Shown here in pieces: positions 8,076 to 15,967 of a DNA stretch of 64,000 nt (positions within the stretch are counted from its first letter, which is position 1; each line of letters opens with the position of its first letter). This stretch comes from Granulicella mallensis MP5ACTX8 (lineage in GTDB: Bacteria; Acidobacteriota; Terriglobia; Terriglobales; Acidobacteriaceae). The DNA is taken from contig NC_016631.1 in assembly GCF_000178955.2 (NCBI RefSeq), positions 3,286,001 to 3,350,000 of the forward strand, in the 5' to 3' direction. Below the pieces are notes generated by a model. That model worked only from the letters and a program-made list of their open reading frames with translations. It ran no database searches and was not told the DNA's origin. A program made the translations under genes and the position numbers.

Positions 8076-9491
8076 CTACAGATTCGGATTCCCCGCATCC
8101 GCTGCGTTCTGCGGCACAATTCCCGCAGCCACGCGCTCTTCCCAGGTCTGCGGTGGCAGCCCGGTATCGATCCGCTCCATCGTGATGCACTCCGGCACAG
8201 GACAGACCAATGAGCATAGATTACAGCCCACGCACTCCACCTCATCGACGCGTGGAATACGCGAGAGCGGCGTGCGATACGGCCCGTCAACACCTGCCCC
8301 ATCGATATCGAGCTTCGGAATCGGCGTCGTGCTGATACGTCCGCGACTCTCAGCAGCGACCATGTCCGGCGTGCGCGTATGATCCGGCGCGGGCAGCGTG
8401 CGGTCGAGATGGATGCACTGATGTGCGCCATCCCAGCAGGCCGTATAGCAGAGGTCGCAGCCGATGCATTTAGACTCGTGAATACGCGCGACAACCTTGT
8501 AATTCAGGTTGAGGTGCTTCCACTCGCGAACCTTGGGCAGTGAGAGACCTCGGAAGTCATCAAGCGTCTCATAGCCCTTGCGGCGCATCCACGACTGCAG
8601 GCCATCGGCCATATCTTCGACGATGCGATAGCCATAGTGCATCGCGGCAGTGCAGACCTGCACTGTACCGGACCCCAGCAGAATGAACTCCGCGGCATCC
8701 TGCCAGGTGCCGATGCCTCCGATACCCGACATCGGCAGCGCGGCATCAGGATCCGACATCACCTGCTGCACCATGTTCAGCGCGATGGGCTTCACCGCAG
8801 GGCCGCAGTAGCCGCCATGCGAGCTCTTGCCATCGACCATCGGCCTCGGCTCCAGCGTGTCCAGATCGATGCTGGTAATCGAGTTGATCGTATTGATCGC
8901 CGAAAGTGCGTCCGCACCGCCGCGCTTGGCCGCTCGCGCCGGAATGCGGATGTCGCTGATGTTCGGCGTCAACTTGACGATGACCGGCGTGCGAGCCTTC
9001 TCCTTCACCCAGCCGGTGATCTGCTCGCAGTACTCCGGCACCTGTCCGACGGCCGAGCCCATGCCGCGCTCGCTCATGCCGTGGGGGCAGCCGAAGTTCA
9101 ACTCCAGCCCATCGGCACCGGCATCTTCAGCGCGCTGCACGATGTCATGCCACGTCTCGCGTTTGCTCTCGACCATCAACGACGCAATCACTACGTGCTT
9201 CGGATAGCGCCGCTTTACCTCGGAGATCTCACGGAGGTTCACCTCGATGGGCCGGTCGGAGATGAGTTCGATGTTATTGAAGCCCATCATCTTCTGGCCG
9301 TTCCAGTCGATCGACGAGTAGCGCGAGCTTACATTTGTGATCGGCTCGCCGATGGTCTTCCACACCGCCCCACCCCAGCCTGCATCGAAGGCGCGCATGA
9401 TCTGCTCGCCGCAGTTGGTCGGCGGCGCAGACGCCAGCCAGAAGGGGTTGAGGCACTTAATTCCCGCGAATGTCGTCTCAAGCGTTGGCAT
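8076..9491 (-). CDS. preA: Dihydropyrimidine dehydrogenase, FMN/iron-sulfur subunit PreA
   Basis: Catalytic half of the NAD-dependent dihydropyrimidine dehydrogenase, which reduces uracil or thymine to the 5,6-dihydro form. The N-terminal 330 residues form a dihydroorotate-dehydrogenase-like FMN barrel: FAGIKCLNPFWLASAPPTN at the start, LELNFGCPHGMSERGMG with the pyrimidine-contacting Asn, VKLTPNISD and GIGGIGTWQDAAEF. The C-terminus carries two 4Fe-4S motifs, ESKCIGCDLCYTACW and EVECVGCNLCSLVCPVPEC, as in E. coli PreA and the C-terminal end of mammalian DPYD. The 471-residue length is longer than E. coli PreA (about 411). Its ATG lies inside the end of preT (14-bp overlap), so the two subunits are probably translationally coupled. 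Confidence 0.95.
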   Translation of the reverse strand: MPTLETTFAGIKCLNPFWLASAPPTNCGEQIMRAFDAGWGGAVWKTIGEPITNVSSRYSSIDWNGQKMMGFNNIELISDRPIEVNLREISEVKRRYPKHVVIASLMVESKRETWHDIVQRAEDAGADGLELNFGCPHGMSERGMGSAVGQVPEYCEQITGWVKEKARTPVIVKLTPNISDIRIPARAAKRGGADALSAINTINSITSIDLDTLEPRPMVDGKSSHGGYCGPAVKPIALNMVQQVMSDPDAALPMSGIGGIGTWQDAAEFILLGSGTVQVCTAAMHYGYRIVEDMADGLQSWMRRKGYETLDDFRGLSLPKVREWKHLNLNYKVVARIHESKCIGCDLCYTACWDGAHQCIHLDRTLPAPDHTRTPDMVAAESRGRISTTPIPKLDIDGAGVDGPYRTPLSRIPRVDEVECVGCNLCSLVCPVPECITMERIDTGLPPQTWEERVAAGIVPQNAADAGNPNL

Positions 9492-10836
9492 CTTGGCCCT
9501 CTAACCACGCAGCGATTCCAATGCCTGCGCGCTTGCCGTCAGCGACGGCGTCCACCACTTCGCGACCGCCGTTCGTGCAGTCGCCCCCCGCGAAGTACTT
9601 TGGGTTCGACGTCTGCCCAGTGGCGCGATCGATCAGGATGCGGCCACGCTCGAGCTTTACCGTCGAGGTCTTGCCCTCCGCACCAGCCAGAAATTCCGTG
9701 TGCGTCGCTTGCCCAATGGCCAGCACGATCAGGTCAACCGGCAGCGAGAACTCATCCCCCGCCCTTGGAACTAACGATCCATCCGAAGTCATTTCCAGCT
9801 TCACGAGCTCCAATGCCTCTACCTTATCCGTGCCCTTCAGACCGACGGGCATCACATGCCACAGGAATTTCACACCCTCCTGCTTTGCATGCTCATACTC
9901 AAACGCAAACGCCGACATCTGTTCCGGCCCACGGCGATAGACCATGTGGACCTCGCGAGCTCCGAGCCGCACCGCCGCATTAGCAGCATCGATGGCCGTG
10001 TTGCCTGCGCCGATGACCGCAACCCGTTGCGGCGCGGACGTAATCTCTCCGCTCTTATATCCGGCAATATAGTCGAGCGCGTTGGTTACGCCCGCAGTCT
10101 CTTCTCCGGCTATGCCAAGTCTGTGGATCGCACCCAGGCCCAGCCCCAGGAACACGGCGTCGTGCGATGCCTCAAGCGCAGCAAGCTGCGCAGCATCGAC
10201 GGTCGTGTTGAAGCGGAACTCCACACCAAGCTGAGAAAGCAGATCGATCTCACGCAGGCTCTCGGCAAGCGGCAGCTTATACTCGGCGATGCCATAGGTG
10301 TTCAAGCCACCCGGCAGAGGCCGCGCATCGAAGATCTCTGCGCGAATCCCACGACGGCGAAGCTCGGCAGCACAAGCCAGCGAGGCCGGGCCGCCGCCGA
10401 TCAGCGCAACCGACTTGCCAGTGTCTTTTCCGGGAGAAAACGGCAGCGGAGCACCACTCTCGTGCAGAGCGTCCATCGCGAAGCGCTGCAGCCTGCCGAT
10501 TTCGATTGGCTGCTTGTTATAGCGGTGCATCACGCAAGCGCCTTCGCAGAGCACCTCTACCGGACAGGCTCGCGAGCAGCTCGCGCCGAGGATATTCGCA
10601 TCGAGGATGGTCTTCGCAGAGCCCTCAAGATTGTCACGGGCAATCTTCTTGATAAACCGTGGCACATCAATATGCGTAGGACAGGCGGCAGTACAGGGCG
10701 CGTCGAAGCAGTAGAGACATCGGTGGGCTTCCGTCACCGCAGCCGTCTTGTCAAAGGCCGGATGCAGGTCCGGAAACCGCGACGCGATCTCCGCCGAGCC
10801 GGGTGACTGTGAATAGAAGTTGGTCTGCTCGCTCAT
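9478..10836 (-). CDS. preT: Dihydropyrimidine dehydrogenase, NAD(P)H-oxidising subunit PreT
   Basis: FAD- and iron-sulfur-containing electron-input subunit related to the glutamate synthase small subunit. The N-terminus has the cysteine cluster CLYCFDAPCTAACPTHIDVPRFI and then GASCSRACPVEVLCEGACV for 4Fe-4S centres. Two Rossmann folds follow: VALIGGGPASLACAAELRRRG for FAD and VAVIGAGNTAIDAANAAVRLG for NAD(P)H. The C-terminus has YFAGGDCTNGGREVVDAVADGKRAG, the usual FAD-binding end. The ATG at 10836 is preferred over a TTG 14 codons upstream; AGGAGAGG lies about 11 bases before it. A 189-bp gap separates it from the amidohydrolase upstream, so a second promoter there is possible. The stop overlaps preA. 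Confidence 0.94.
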   Translation of the reverse strand: MSEQTNFYSQSPGSAEIASRFPDLHPAFDKTAAVTEAHRCLYCFDAPCTAACPTHIDVPRFIKKIARDNLEGSAKTILDANILGASCSRACPVEVLCEGACVMHRYNKQPIEIGRLQRFAMDALHESGAPLPFSPGKDTGKSVALIGGGPASLACAAELRRRGIRAEIFDARPLPGGLNTYGIAEYKLPLAESLREIDLLSQLGVEFRFNTTVDAAQLAALEASHDAVFLGLGLGAIHRLGIAGEETAGVTNALDYIAGYKSGEITSAPQRVAVIGAGNTAIDAANAAVRLGAREVHMVYRRGPEQMSAFAFEYEHAKQEGVKFLWHVMPVGLKGTDKVEALELVKLEMTSDGSLVPRAGDEFSLPVDLIVLAIGQATHTEFLAGAEGKTSTVKLERGRILIDRATGQTSNPKYFAGGDCTNGGREVVDAVADGKRAGIGIAAWLEGQDANA

Positions 10837-11025
10837 CGTGTCGATTGCCTCTCCTATCTCCGCGGTGTGACTCGCCAAAATAAAATGCTACGCCACCGCA
10901 GCCTTCTTCTGGCGTCGCGTGCCGGACAGATACAAACCTTTTCAGAAGTCACGATTATGCATCATTCTGACGAGAAAGCGTGAATCCAGGATATCGAAGG
11001 GAATACTCTTCGCCCTTGCCATACG

Positions 11026-12264
11026 CTATCGCCCTAATATCCATCCACAAGTCTTCTCGGCAAGCGAGTGAAACCCCGTCACAGCCTGTTCAATATGCTC
11101 ACGCTTCGTATCCTCAGCCCGGTTATGGCTAAGCCCATTCAAGGACTGCACGAACATCATCACCGCAGGAATGCCCACGCGCGCCACCTCAGCCGCATCA
11201 TGCAGCGGGCCCGAGGGAAGCCGCTCTGAAACTCCAGCTGTTTCGACGATCGCCTGATCGCAGAAAGCGATCAACTCCGGATGAAATGGAATCGGCTCAA
11301 TCGACCAGATCTTCGCCCACTCCACCGTGCAGCCCTCTTCCTTCGCAAAACGCTCGCTGGCCTCTCTTGCTTCGCGCAGCATTCCAGCCAGTACCCCGGC
11401 ATCGAGATCGCGCATATCGAGCGTCGTCTCGCAGCGCCCCACAACCGCCGTCACAATGCCAGGAAAGGTCTTCACACTGCCCATCGTCGCAACAGCTTGA
11501 GGGTGCTTGCGCGCGATAGGCCGAATCTCCAGCGCAAGTTTGGCAGCGGCTGCCAGCGCGTCGCGACGGACCTCCATGGGCGTCGAACCGGAGTGCGCCT
11601 CCTGGCCGCGAAAGATAATCGCCCATCGCTCCACCCCTTTGGTTCCCTGCACCACACCCAGCGATTTGCCGAGCCTCTCCAGAATCGGCCCCTGCTCGAT
11701 ATGAAGTTCGAGATACGCCGCAAGGTCCTTTTGTTCGACGCTCGCGTCCCCAATCTTCTCGACGGCAACGCCACACTGCTGGAGCGCGGCCTCCAGCGTC
11801 AGACCCTCACGATCTGTGCGGACACGATCGGCTTCGATACTGTGCGTCCCCGCAAAGGCGGAGGACCCAAACAGGCTGCGCCCAAAGCGTGCGCCTTCCT
11901 CATCGGCCCAGTCAACCAGTTTGATCGTGCAGGGCGGCTTGCCGTTGTACTGCTTGGAGAAGTTCGTCAGAACCTCAAGACCGGCGAGGACACCGAGGCA
12001 ACCATCGAGCCAGCCGCCATTCGGCACAGAATCCAGATGGCTGCCGAGGACCAGCGCCTTCTCCGACTCGCCCTTCAATGTGACCCAGTGGTTCCCCGCA
12101 GCATCGTAGTGATGCTCTACCGGCAAAGCAGCAAGCTTCTGCTCGAACCACGCGCGGGCCTTTAGCCATACCGGCGACCACGCCACGCGCTGGGCCCCGT
12201 CCTCGTCGGCGGTCAGAGCACGAAGCTCGTCCAGATTGGTCAGCACTGCCTTGGGATCGATCAT
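11026..12264 (-). CDS. M20-family N-carbamoyl-beta-amino acid amidohydrolase (beta-ureidopropionase / HyuC/AmaB type)
   Basis: Metal-dependent amidohydrolase of the M20 fold, 412 residues, the standard bacterial length. LVLGSHLDSVPNGGWLDGCLGVLAG supplies the metal-binding His and bridging Asp. DWADEEGARFGRSLFGSSAFAG supplies the catalytic Glu pair. ELHIEQGPILERLGKSLGVVQG supplies a further metal His, as in the allantoate and carbamoyl-amino-acid hydrolase subgroup. It is the first gene of the pyrimidine operon, where it would hydrolyse N-carbamoyl-beta-alanine to beta-alanine, CO2 and ammonia. Allantoate amidohydrolase and L-carbamoylase are close relatives and cannot be excluded from sequence alone. 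It is divergent from the GH3 gene; the 163-bp space between must hold both promoters. Confidence 0.9.
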   Translation of the reverse strand: MIDPKAVLTNLDELRALTADEDGAQRVAWSPVWLKARAWFEQKLAALPVEHHYDAAGNHWVTLKGESEKALVLGSHLDSVPNGGWLDGCLGVLAGLEVLTNFSKQYNGKPPCTIKLVDWADEEGARFGRSLFGSSAFAGTHSIEADRVRTDREGLTLEAALQQCGVAVEKIGDASVEQKDLAAYLELHIEQGPILERLGKSLGVVQGTKGVERWAIIFRGQEAHSGSTPMEVRRDALAAAAKLALEIRPIARKHPQAVATMGSVKTFPGIVTAVVGRCETTLDMRDLDAGVLAGMLREAREASERFAKEEGCTVEWAKIWSIEPIPFHPELIAFCDQAIVETAGVSERLPSGPLHDAAEVARVGIPAVMMFVQSLNGLSHNRAEDTKREHIEQAVTGFHSLAEKTCGWILGR

Positions 12265-12427
12265 GCCAACACCTCAAGATGAAACGTTAGCACCTGGGCT
12301 CATTTTAATGCTCGGTAGAGATGAGCTGAGGCGCTCATCCGTTCAGGTTACCGAAGCGAATGGCGCGGACTATTGCAATCATGGCAACAATCGATAGACT
12401 TACTGCTGCCAAGGAGAACGTTCCCGA

Positions 12428-14995
12428 ATGAGATCCCTGCTTCCCCTCGCCATACTTCGGTCTGCTGCACGCCATACCCCACAATTGCTGCTCGGCAGCC
12501 TTTTCGTCGCGGCAACCTGCATGAACGCGCCTCTGGCCTCTGCACAGCAGACGACTACGGCAGCCCAGGAACAGCAGATCGATCAGATGCTGGCAAAGCT
12601 GACCCTCGAAGAAAAGATCGACCTCATCGGCGGTGTCAGCAGCTGGTATACCCACGCGGAACCTTCCATCGGCCTGGCTCCCATTCGCATGTCCGACGGG
12701 CCGGCAGGGCTGCGCTCCGGCATTCCGGCGATAGCCTATCCCGCGCCCATCGCCCTCGCAGCCTCCTGGGACCCATCCCTTGCGGAACGCATGGGAGCTT
12801 CGCTCGGCCGCGATGCCCACGCACGTGGCGTGGATATCCTGCTGGGACCGGGAGTCAACATCGCCCGCGCGCCCATGGGCGGACGAAACTTCGAGTACAT
12901 GGGCGAAGACCCCTGGCTGGCCTCGCGGACGGCCGTAGGCTACATCCGTGGCGTGCAATCGCAGGGCGTCGGCGCGACGGTAAAGCATTTCATGCTGAAT
13001 AACCAGGAGTTCAACCGGCACGATGCAAGCTCCGACGCGGACGAGCGGACCAAGCGCGAGATCTATCTGCCCGCTTTCGAAGCAGCCGTAAAAGAAGCGC
13101 ATGTCGCCGCCATCATGGACTCTTACAACCTCGTCGACGGAGTACACTCAACGCAAAACGGCTGGATGAACGTCGAGCTCGCCAAGAAAGAGTGGGGCTT
13201 CGATGGCGTCATCATGTCCGATTGGGTCGCCGTCTATGACGGTGTCGAGGCGGCAAAGAACGGCCTCGACCTGGAGATGCCGTTTGCGCATTTCATGTCG
13301 CGAGACACGTTGCTGCCCGCTGTCCATAACGGCTCCCTCTCCGAAAAACTCATCGACGACAAAGTTCGCCGCATTCTTCGCCTCTCTCTGCGCTTCGGAA
13401 CGTCCGGCAGACAGGAGGACGATTCGACTTCGCTCTTCTCTGAAGATAGCGACAAGACCGCACTCGACATTGCCAAAGAGAGCATCGTTCTGCTCAAGAA
13501 CGACGGCGCTGTTCTCCCACTGAATGTCGAGAAGACCTGCACTCTCGCGATCATCGGCCCCAACGCCTCTCCTGCCGTCATGGGCGGGGGCGGAAGCGCC
13601 ATCGTTGCAACGCACAAGTCTGTCAGCATTCTCGAAGGTATCGCCGATTACGTCTCTGCCCATGCTGCCTCGACTCCCGGCTGTACTCATCGGGTTCTTT
13701 ACGATGACGGCTTCCCTGCCGGCTACGATGTCTTGTCTCAGAGCCACTTTGAGGGTGGACTGAAGCAGCAGGTCTTCTCGACGAACAACTGGACTGGAGC
13801 TGCCACAGAGTCCGTTCGTGACCATCTCGCGGAAGACCGCATCGTTGCTCCGAAGAACGGGTCTATCCGCTGGTCGGGCCGGTTTACGGCGCCGAAGGCA
13901 GGCAATTACTTCGTCATCGTGCACGAGGGCCGCGCCCCGGACCATCACACAGTCTTTGTCGATGGCGAGCCGCTTCCGACAAAAAACACCGACCTGCACG
14001 GAGAGCTCTACTATCAGCCTCTGCCCCGTCCCCTGATGCAGGGACAAAGCATCGACCTACGCCTGGACTACCTCCCGGGCAACACCGAGGTATCTCCGGG
14101 ATTTGGGATCCTGCAGGAAGACGATATTCTTTCGGCGCGGGCTCGCTCTATTGCGAAGCACGCCGATGCGGTTCTCTTTACCGCCGGCTTCGATAAGAGT
14201 ACCGAGCACGAGGGCGCGGATCGCACCTTCGAACTGCCTTTGCTGCAGGACATCTTCATCCGCAATCTTGCAGCCCTCAATCCCAGGACCATCGTCACGC
14301 TCAATGCAGGTGGCAACGTCGATATGCGCTCATGGCTCGAGCATGTGCCGGCACTGCTGCATCTCTGGTATCCAGGAGAAGAAGGCGGCACGGCTCTTGC
14401 GGACGTTCTCTTTGGCGAGCAGAATCCCGAGGGACATCTTCCGGTTAGCTTCGAATATAAGTGGGAAGATAATCCGACGCTGCACAGCTACTACCCGCAG
14501 GACACCTCCAACCCGAATACTCCGCACATCCGCTATACCGAGGGCATCTTCCTGGGTTACAGATATTATGAATCCCCGGCTGTGAACACCCAGCACACAA
14601 AGCCGCGTTTCCCCTTTGGCTTCGGGCTTTCCTACACGACCTTCAACTTCAGCAATCTTGCACTAAGCCAGCCCTCGCTTAAAGCTGGCGATCCCCTGAC
14701 CGTAACGCTGACGGTACAAAATACCGGATCGGTAGAAGGCGCGACGGTGGCACAACTCTACGTAGGAGAACAGTCGCCCAAGGTTGCCAGACCCGCCTAT
14801 GAACTCAAGGCCTTCCAGAAAGTAAATCTGAAGCCCGGCGAGAGCAAAACCGTCTCACTCACACTGGACAGCCGCTCCTTCGCCTACTGGTCCAACGAGA
14901 AAAAGAATTGGCAAGTAGATTCAGGCCGCTTCACGATCTTCGCGGGCGACTCCTCAGAACACCTCCCACTGAAACAGGAAGTAAGTATTCACTAA
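12428..14995 (+). CDS. Glycoside hydrolase family 3 beta-glycosidase with an inserted PA14-like domain
   Basis: A secreted exo-glycosidase of 855 residues, probably a beta-glucosidase. A signal peptide is visible: basic start, then a hydrophobic stretch ending near PLASAQQ at about residue 39. The GH3 barrel runs from about 45 to 330 with the nucleophile Asp in GVIMSDWVAVYDG (about residue 265). The second alpha/beta domain contains ESIVLLKNDGAVLPL and GGGGSAI. A PA14-type insert (about 448-550: NNWTG, IRWSGRFTAPKAGNYFVIVHEG) sits inside this domain as in some cellodextrinases, and a fibronectin-III-like C-terminus ends the protein. It faces the fucosidase operon tail to tail across a repeat-filled spacer. 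AAGGAG lies about 11 bases before the ATG. Substrate could be beta-glucosides of xyloglucan or cellulose origin. Confidence 0.93.
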   Translation: MRSLLPLAILRSAARHTPQLLLGSLFVAATCMNAPLASAQQTTTAAQEQQIDQMLAKLTLEEKIDLIGGVSSWYTHAEPSIGLAPIRMSDGPAGLRSGIPAIAYPAPIALAASWDPSLAERMGASLGRDAHARGVDILLGPGVNIARAPMGGRNFEYMGEDPWLASRTAVGYIRGVQSQGVGATVKHFMLNNQEFNRHDASSDADERTKREIYLPAFEAAVKEAHVAAIMDSYNLVDGVHSTQNGWMNVELAKKEWGFDGVIMSDWVAVYDGVEAAKNGLDLEMPFAHFMSRDTLLPAVHNGSLSEKLIDDKVRRILRLSLRFGTSGRQEDDSTSLFSEDSDKTALDIAKESIVLLKNDGAVLPLNVEKTCTLAIIGPNASPAVMGGGGSAIVATHKSVSILEGIADYVSAHAASTPGCTHRVLYDDGFPAGYDVLSQSHFEGGLKQQVFSTNNWTGAATESVRDHLAEDRIVAPKNGSIRWSGRFTAPKAGNYFVIVHEGRAPDHHTVFVDGEPLPTKNTDLHGELYYQPLPRPLMQGQSIDLRLDYLPGNTEVSPGFGILQEDDILSARARSIAKHADAVLFTAGFDKSTEHEGADRTFELPLLQDIFIRNLAALNPRTIVTLNAGGNVDMRSWLEHVPALLHLWYPGEEGGTALADVLFGEQNPEGHLPVSFEYKWEDNPTLHSYYPQDTSNPNTPHIRYTEGIFLGYRYYESPAVNTQHTKPRFPFGFGLSYTTFNFSNLALSQPSLKAGDPLTVTLTVQNTGSVEGATVAQLYVGEQSPKVARPAYELKAFQKVNLKPGESKTVSLTLDSRSFAYWSNEKKNWQVDSGRFTIFAGDSSEHLPLKQEVSIH

Positions 14996-15004
14996 GCGAC
15001 GATA

Positions 15005-15200
15005 GCTACTTTTTGATTAGTCGCGCTTCGTTAAGGGCACGGCTTCAGCCGCGCCGAAAATGCCAATGTTGCAATGCGGCTTTAGCCGCTAAGGGAACGC
15101 GCTTCAGCGCGCTACAACCATTTAGCTGCCGCTAAAAGCCCGACCTATCCATGATGCCAGGAATAGGTCGGGCCTTCAGCCCACTACAATTGGGGATCTA
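15005..15200. repeat. Cluster of short GC-rich palindromes between convergent genes
   Basis: The 255-bp gap between the convergent GH3 and SGNH genes is filled with small hairpins. Words such as CGGCTTCAGCCGCG, CGGCTTTAGCCGC and GCGCTTCAGCGCGC share a stem/TTCAG/stem design. A perfect 11-bp stem follows, 15138-15148 with 15163-15173, and then GGCCTTCAGCCC. The GGCCTTCAGCCC word recurs at 44137-44155 and in the 17-bp palindrome at 61842-61885, so these look like one dispersed family. They may act as a two-way terminator here. Confidence 0.7.
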
Positions 15201-15250
15201 TCAGCTCTTCAGGACTCAGCCCCGTGCAGACTCCCCGATCTATCGCTAAC

Positions 15251-15943
15251 TTATTTCTTCAGCGCTGACCGAATAAATTGCGCCACCTGCTGGCCCTGAA
15301 TAGCCGCCCCCGTGGGATTGAAATGCACGTGGTCTTCGTACTGATCCGTGTGATGGGTCATCAATTCATGCTGGTCATCCACAGGAATGTCAGCCTTAGC
15401 CATAATCGCTTGAGCAATGTCATTTCTGGCTTCAATGCGAGCGTTGGTAGGCCCCGGAGTATCTTCCGCTTTTACCGGCGTGATATTTGCCCAGATAAAC
15501 GAAGCTTTGGGAGCGATCTTATGCAGAGTCCGAAGGTAAGAGGGAAAGGCGGCCTTGAACTCCTCCTCCGAATACGTCCAGCCGTGCATACCGTTATTGA
15601 AGTGCACCACTTTGAAGGAAACCCCTTCCATTATCGAGAACTCGACAAGCTCACGGGGAAGACGAGGATCTCCCAGGCTGGTCGACGCGGCAAACAGGTA
15701 GACATTCGCAACATCGGCTAACTGCTTCTTGACCTCTGGATAGTAGTTTCTCGTGATGGAGTCGCCGACCAATAGAACATTGGGAAGCTTCGGATCGACA
15801 TGCACCGGACGAACCTCCCAAGTCCACTCCGTCTCTTCTGGTCGCGAGGCGTGATCCTGCGCATGCGCCCTGGCTGGCCCTATCATCGCCACTCCACAGA
15901 CAAACAGCGCAACGATCGACAGCTTGTACAAATTCAATCTCAT
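15251..15943 (-). CDS. Secreted SGNH/GDSL hydrolase, probable carbohydrate esterase
   Basis: A 230-residue protein with a signal peptide ending near ARAHAQD (residue 30). Block I is NVLLVGDSITRN with the catalytic Ser at about 62. A central NNGMHGW provides the block-III-like Asn. The C-terminal DHVHFNPTGAAIQG is block V with the Asp-x-x-His pair. Such enzymes include acetylesterases acting on plant cell-wall glycans. The ribosome binding site AGGAAG lies about eight bases before the ATG, and the gene begins 24 bases after the GH95 stop. It would be the third gene of the GH-D / GH95 / esterase operon, which suggests removal of acetyl groups from the same glycan. Lipase or sialate-esterase activity remains possible. 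Confidence 0.82.
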   Translation of the reverse strand: MRLNLYKLSIVALFVCGVAMIGPARAHAQDHASRPEETEWTWEVRPVHVDPKLPNVLLVGDSITRNYYPEVKKQLADVANVYLFAASTSLGDPRLPRELVEFSIMEGVSFKVVHFNNGMHGWTYSEEEFKAAFPSYLRTLHKIAPKASFIWANITPVKAEDTPGPTNARIEARNDIAQAIMAKADIPVDDQHELMTHHTDQYEDHVHFNPTGAAIQGQQVAQFIRSALKK

Positions 15944-15967
15944 GGAACTCTTCCTTTCAGGGCCATC

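Noticed and set aside
8637-9983. Plus-strand open frame of 448 codons opposite preA and preT.
   Set aside because: Arg/His/Pro-rich composition, no recognisable motif, and complete overlap with well-supported enzyme genes.
12335-13147. Minus-strand open frame opposite the GH3 N-terminus.
   Set aside because: No ribosome binding site or domain; the GH3 catalytic motifs prove the plus-strand frame.
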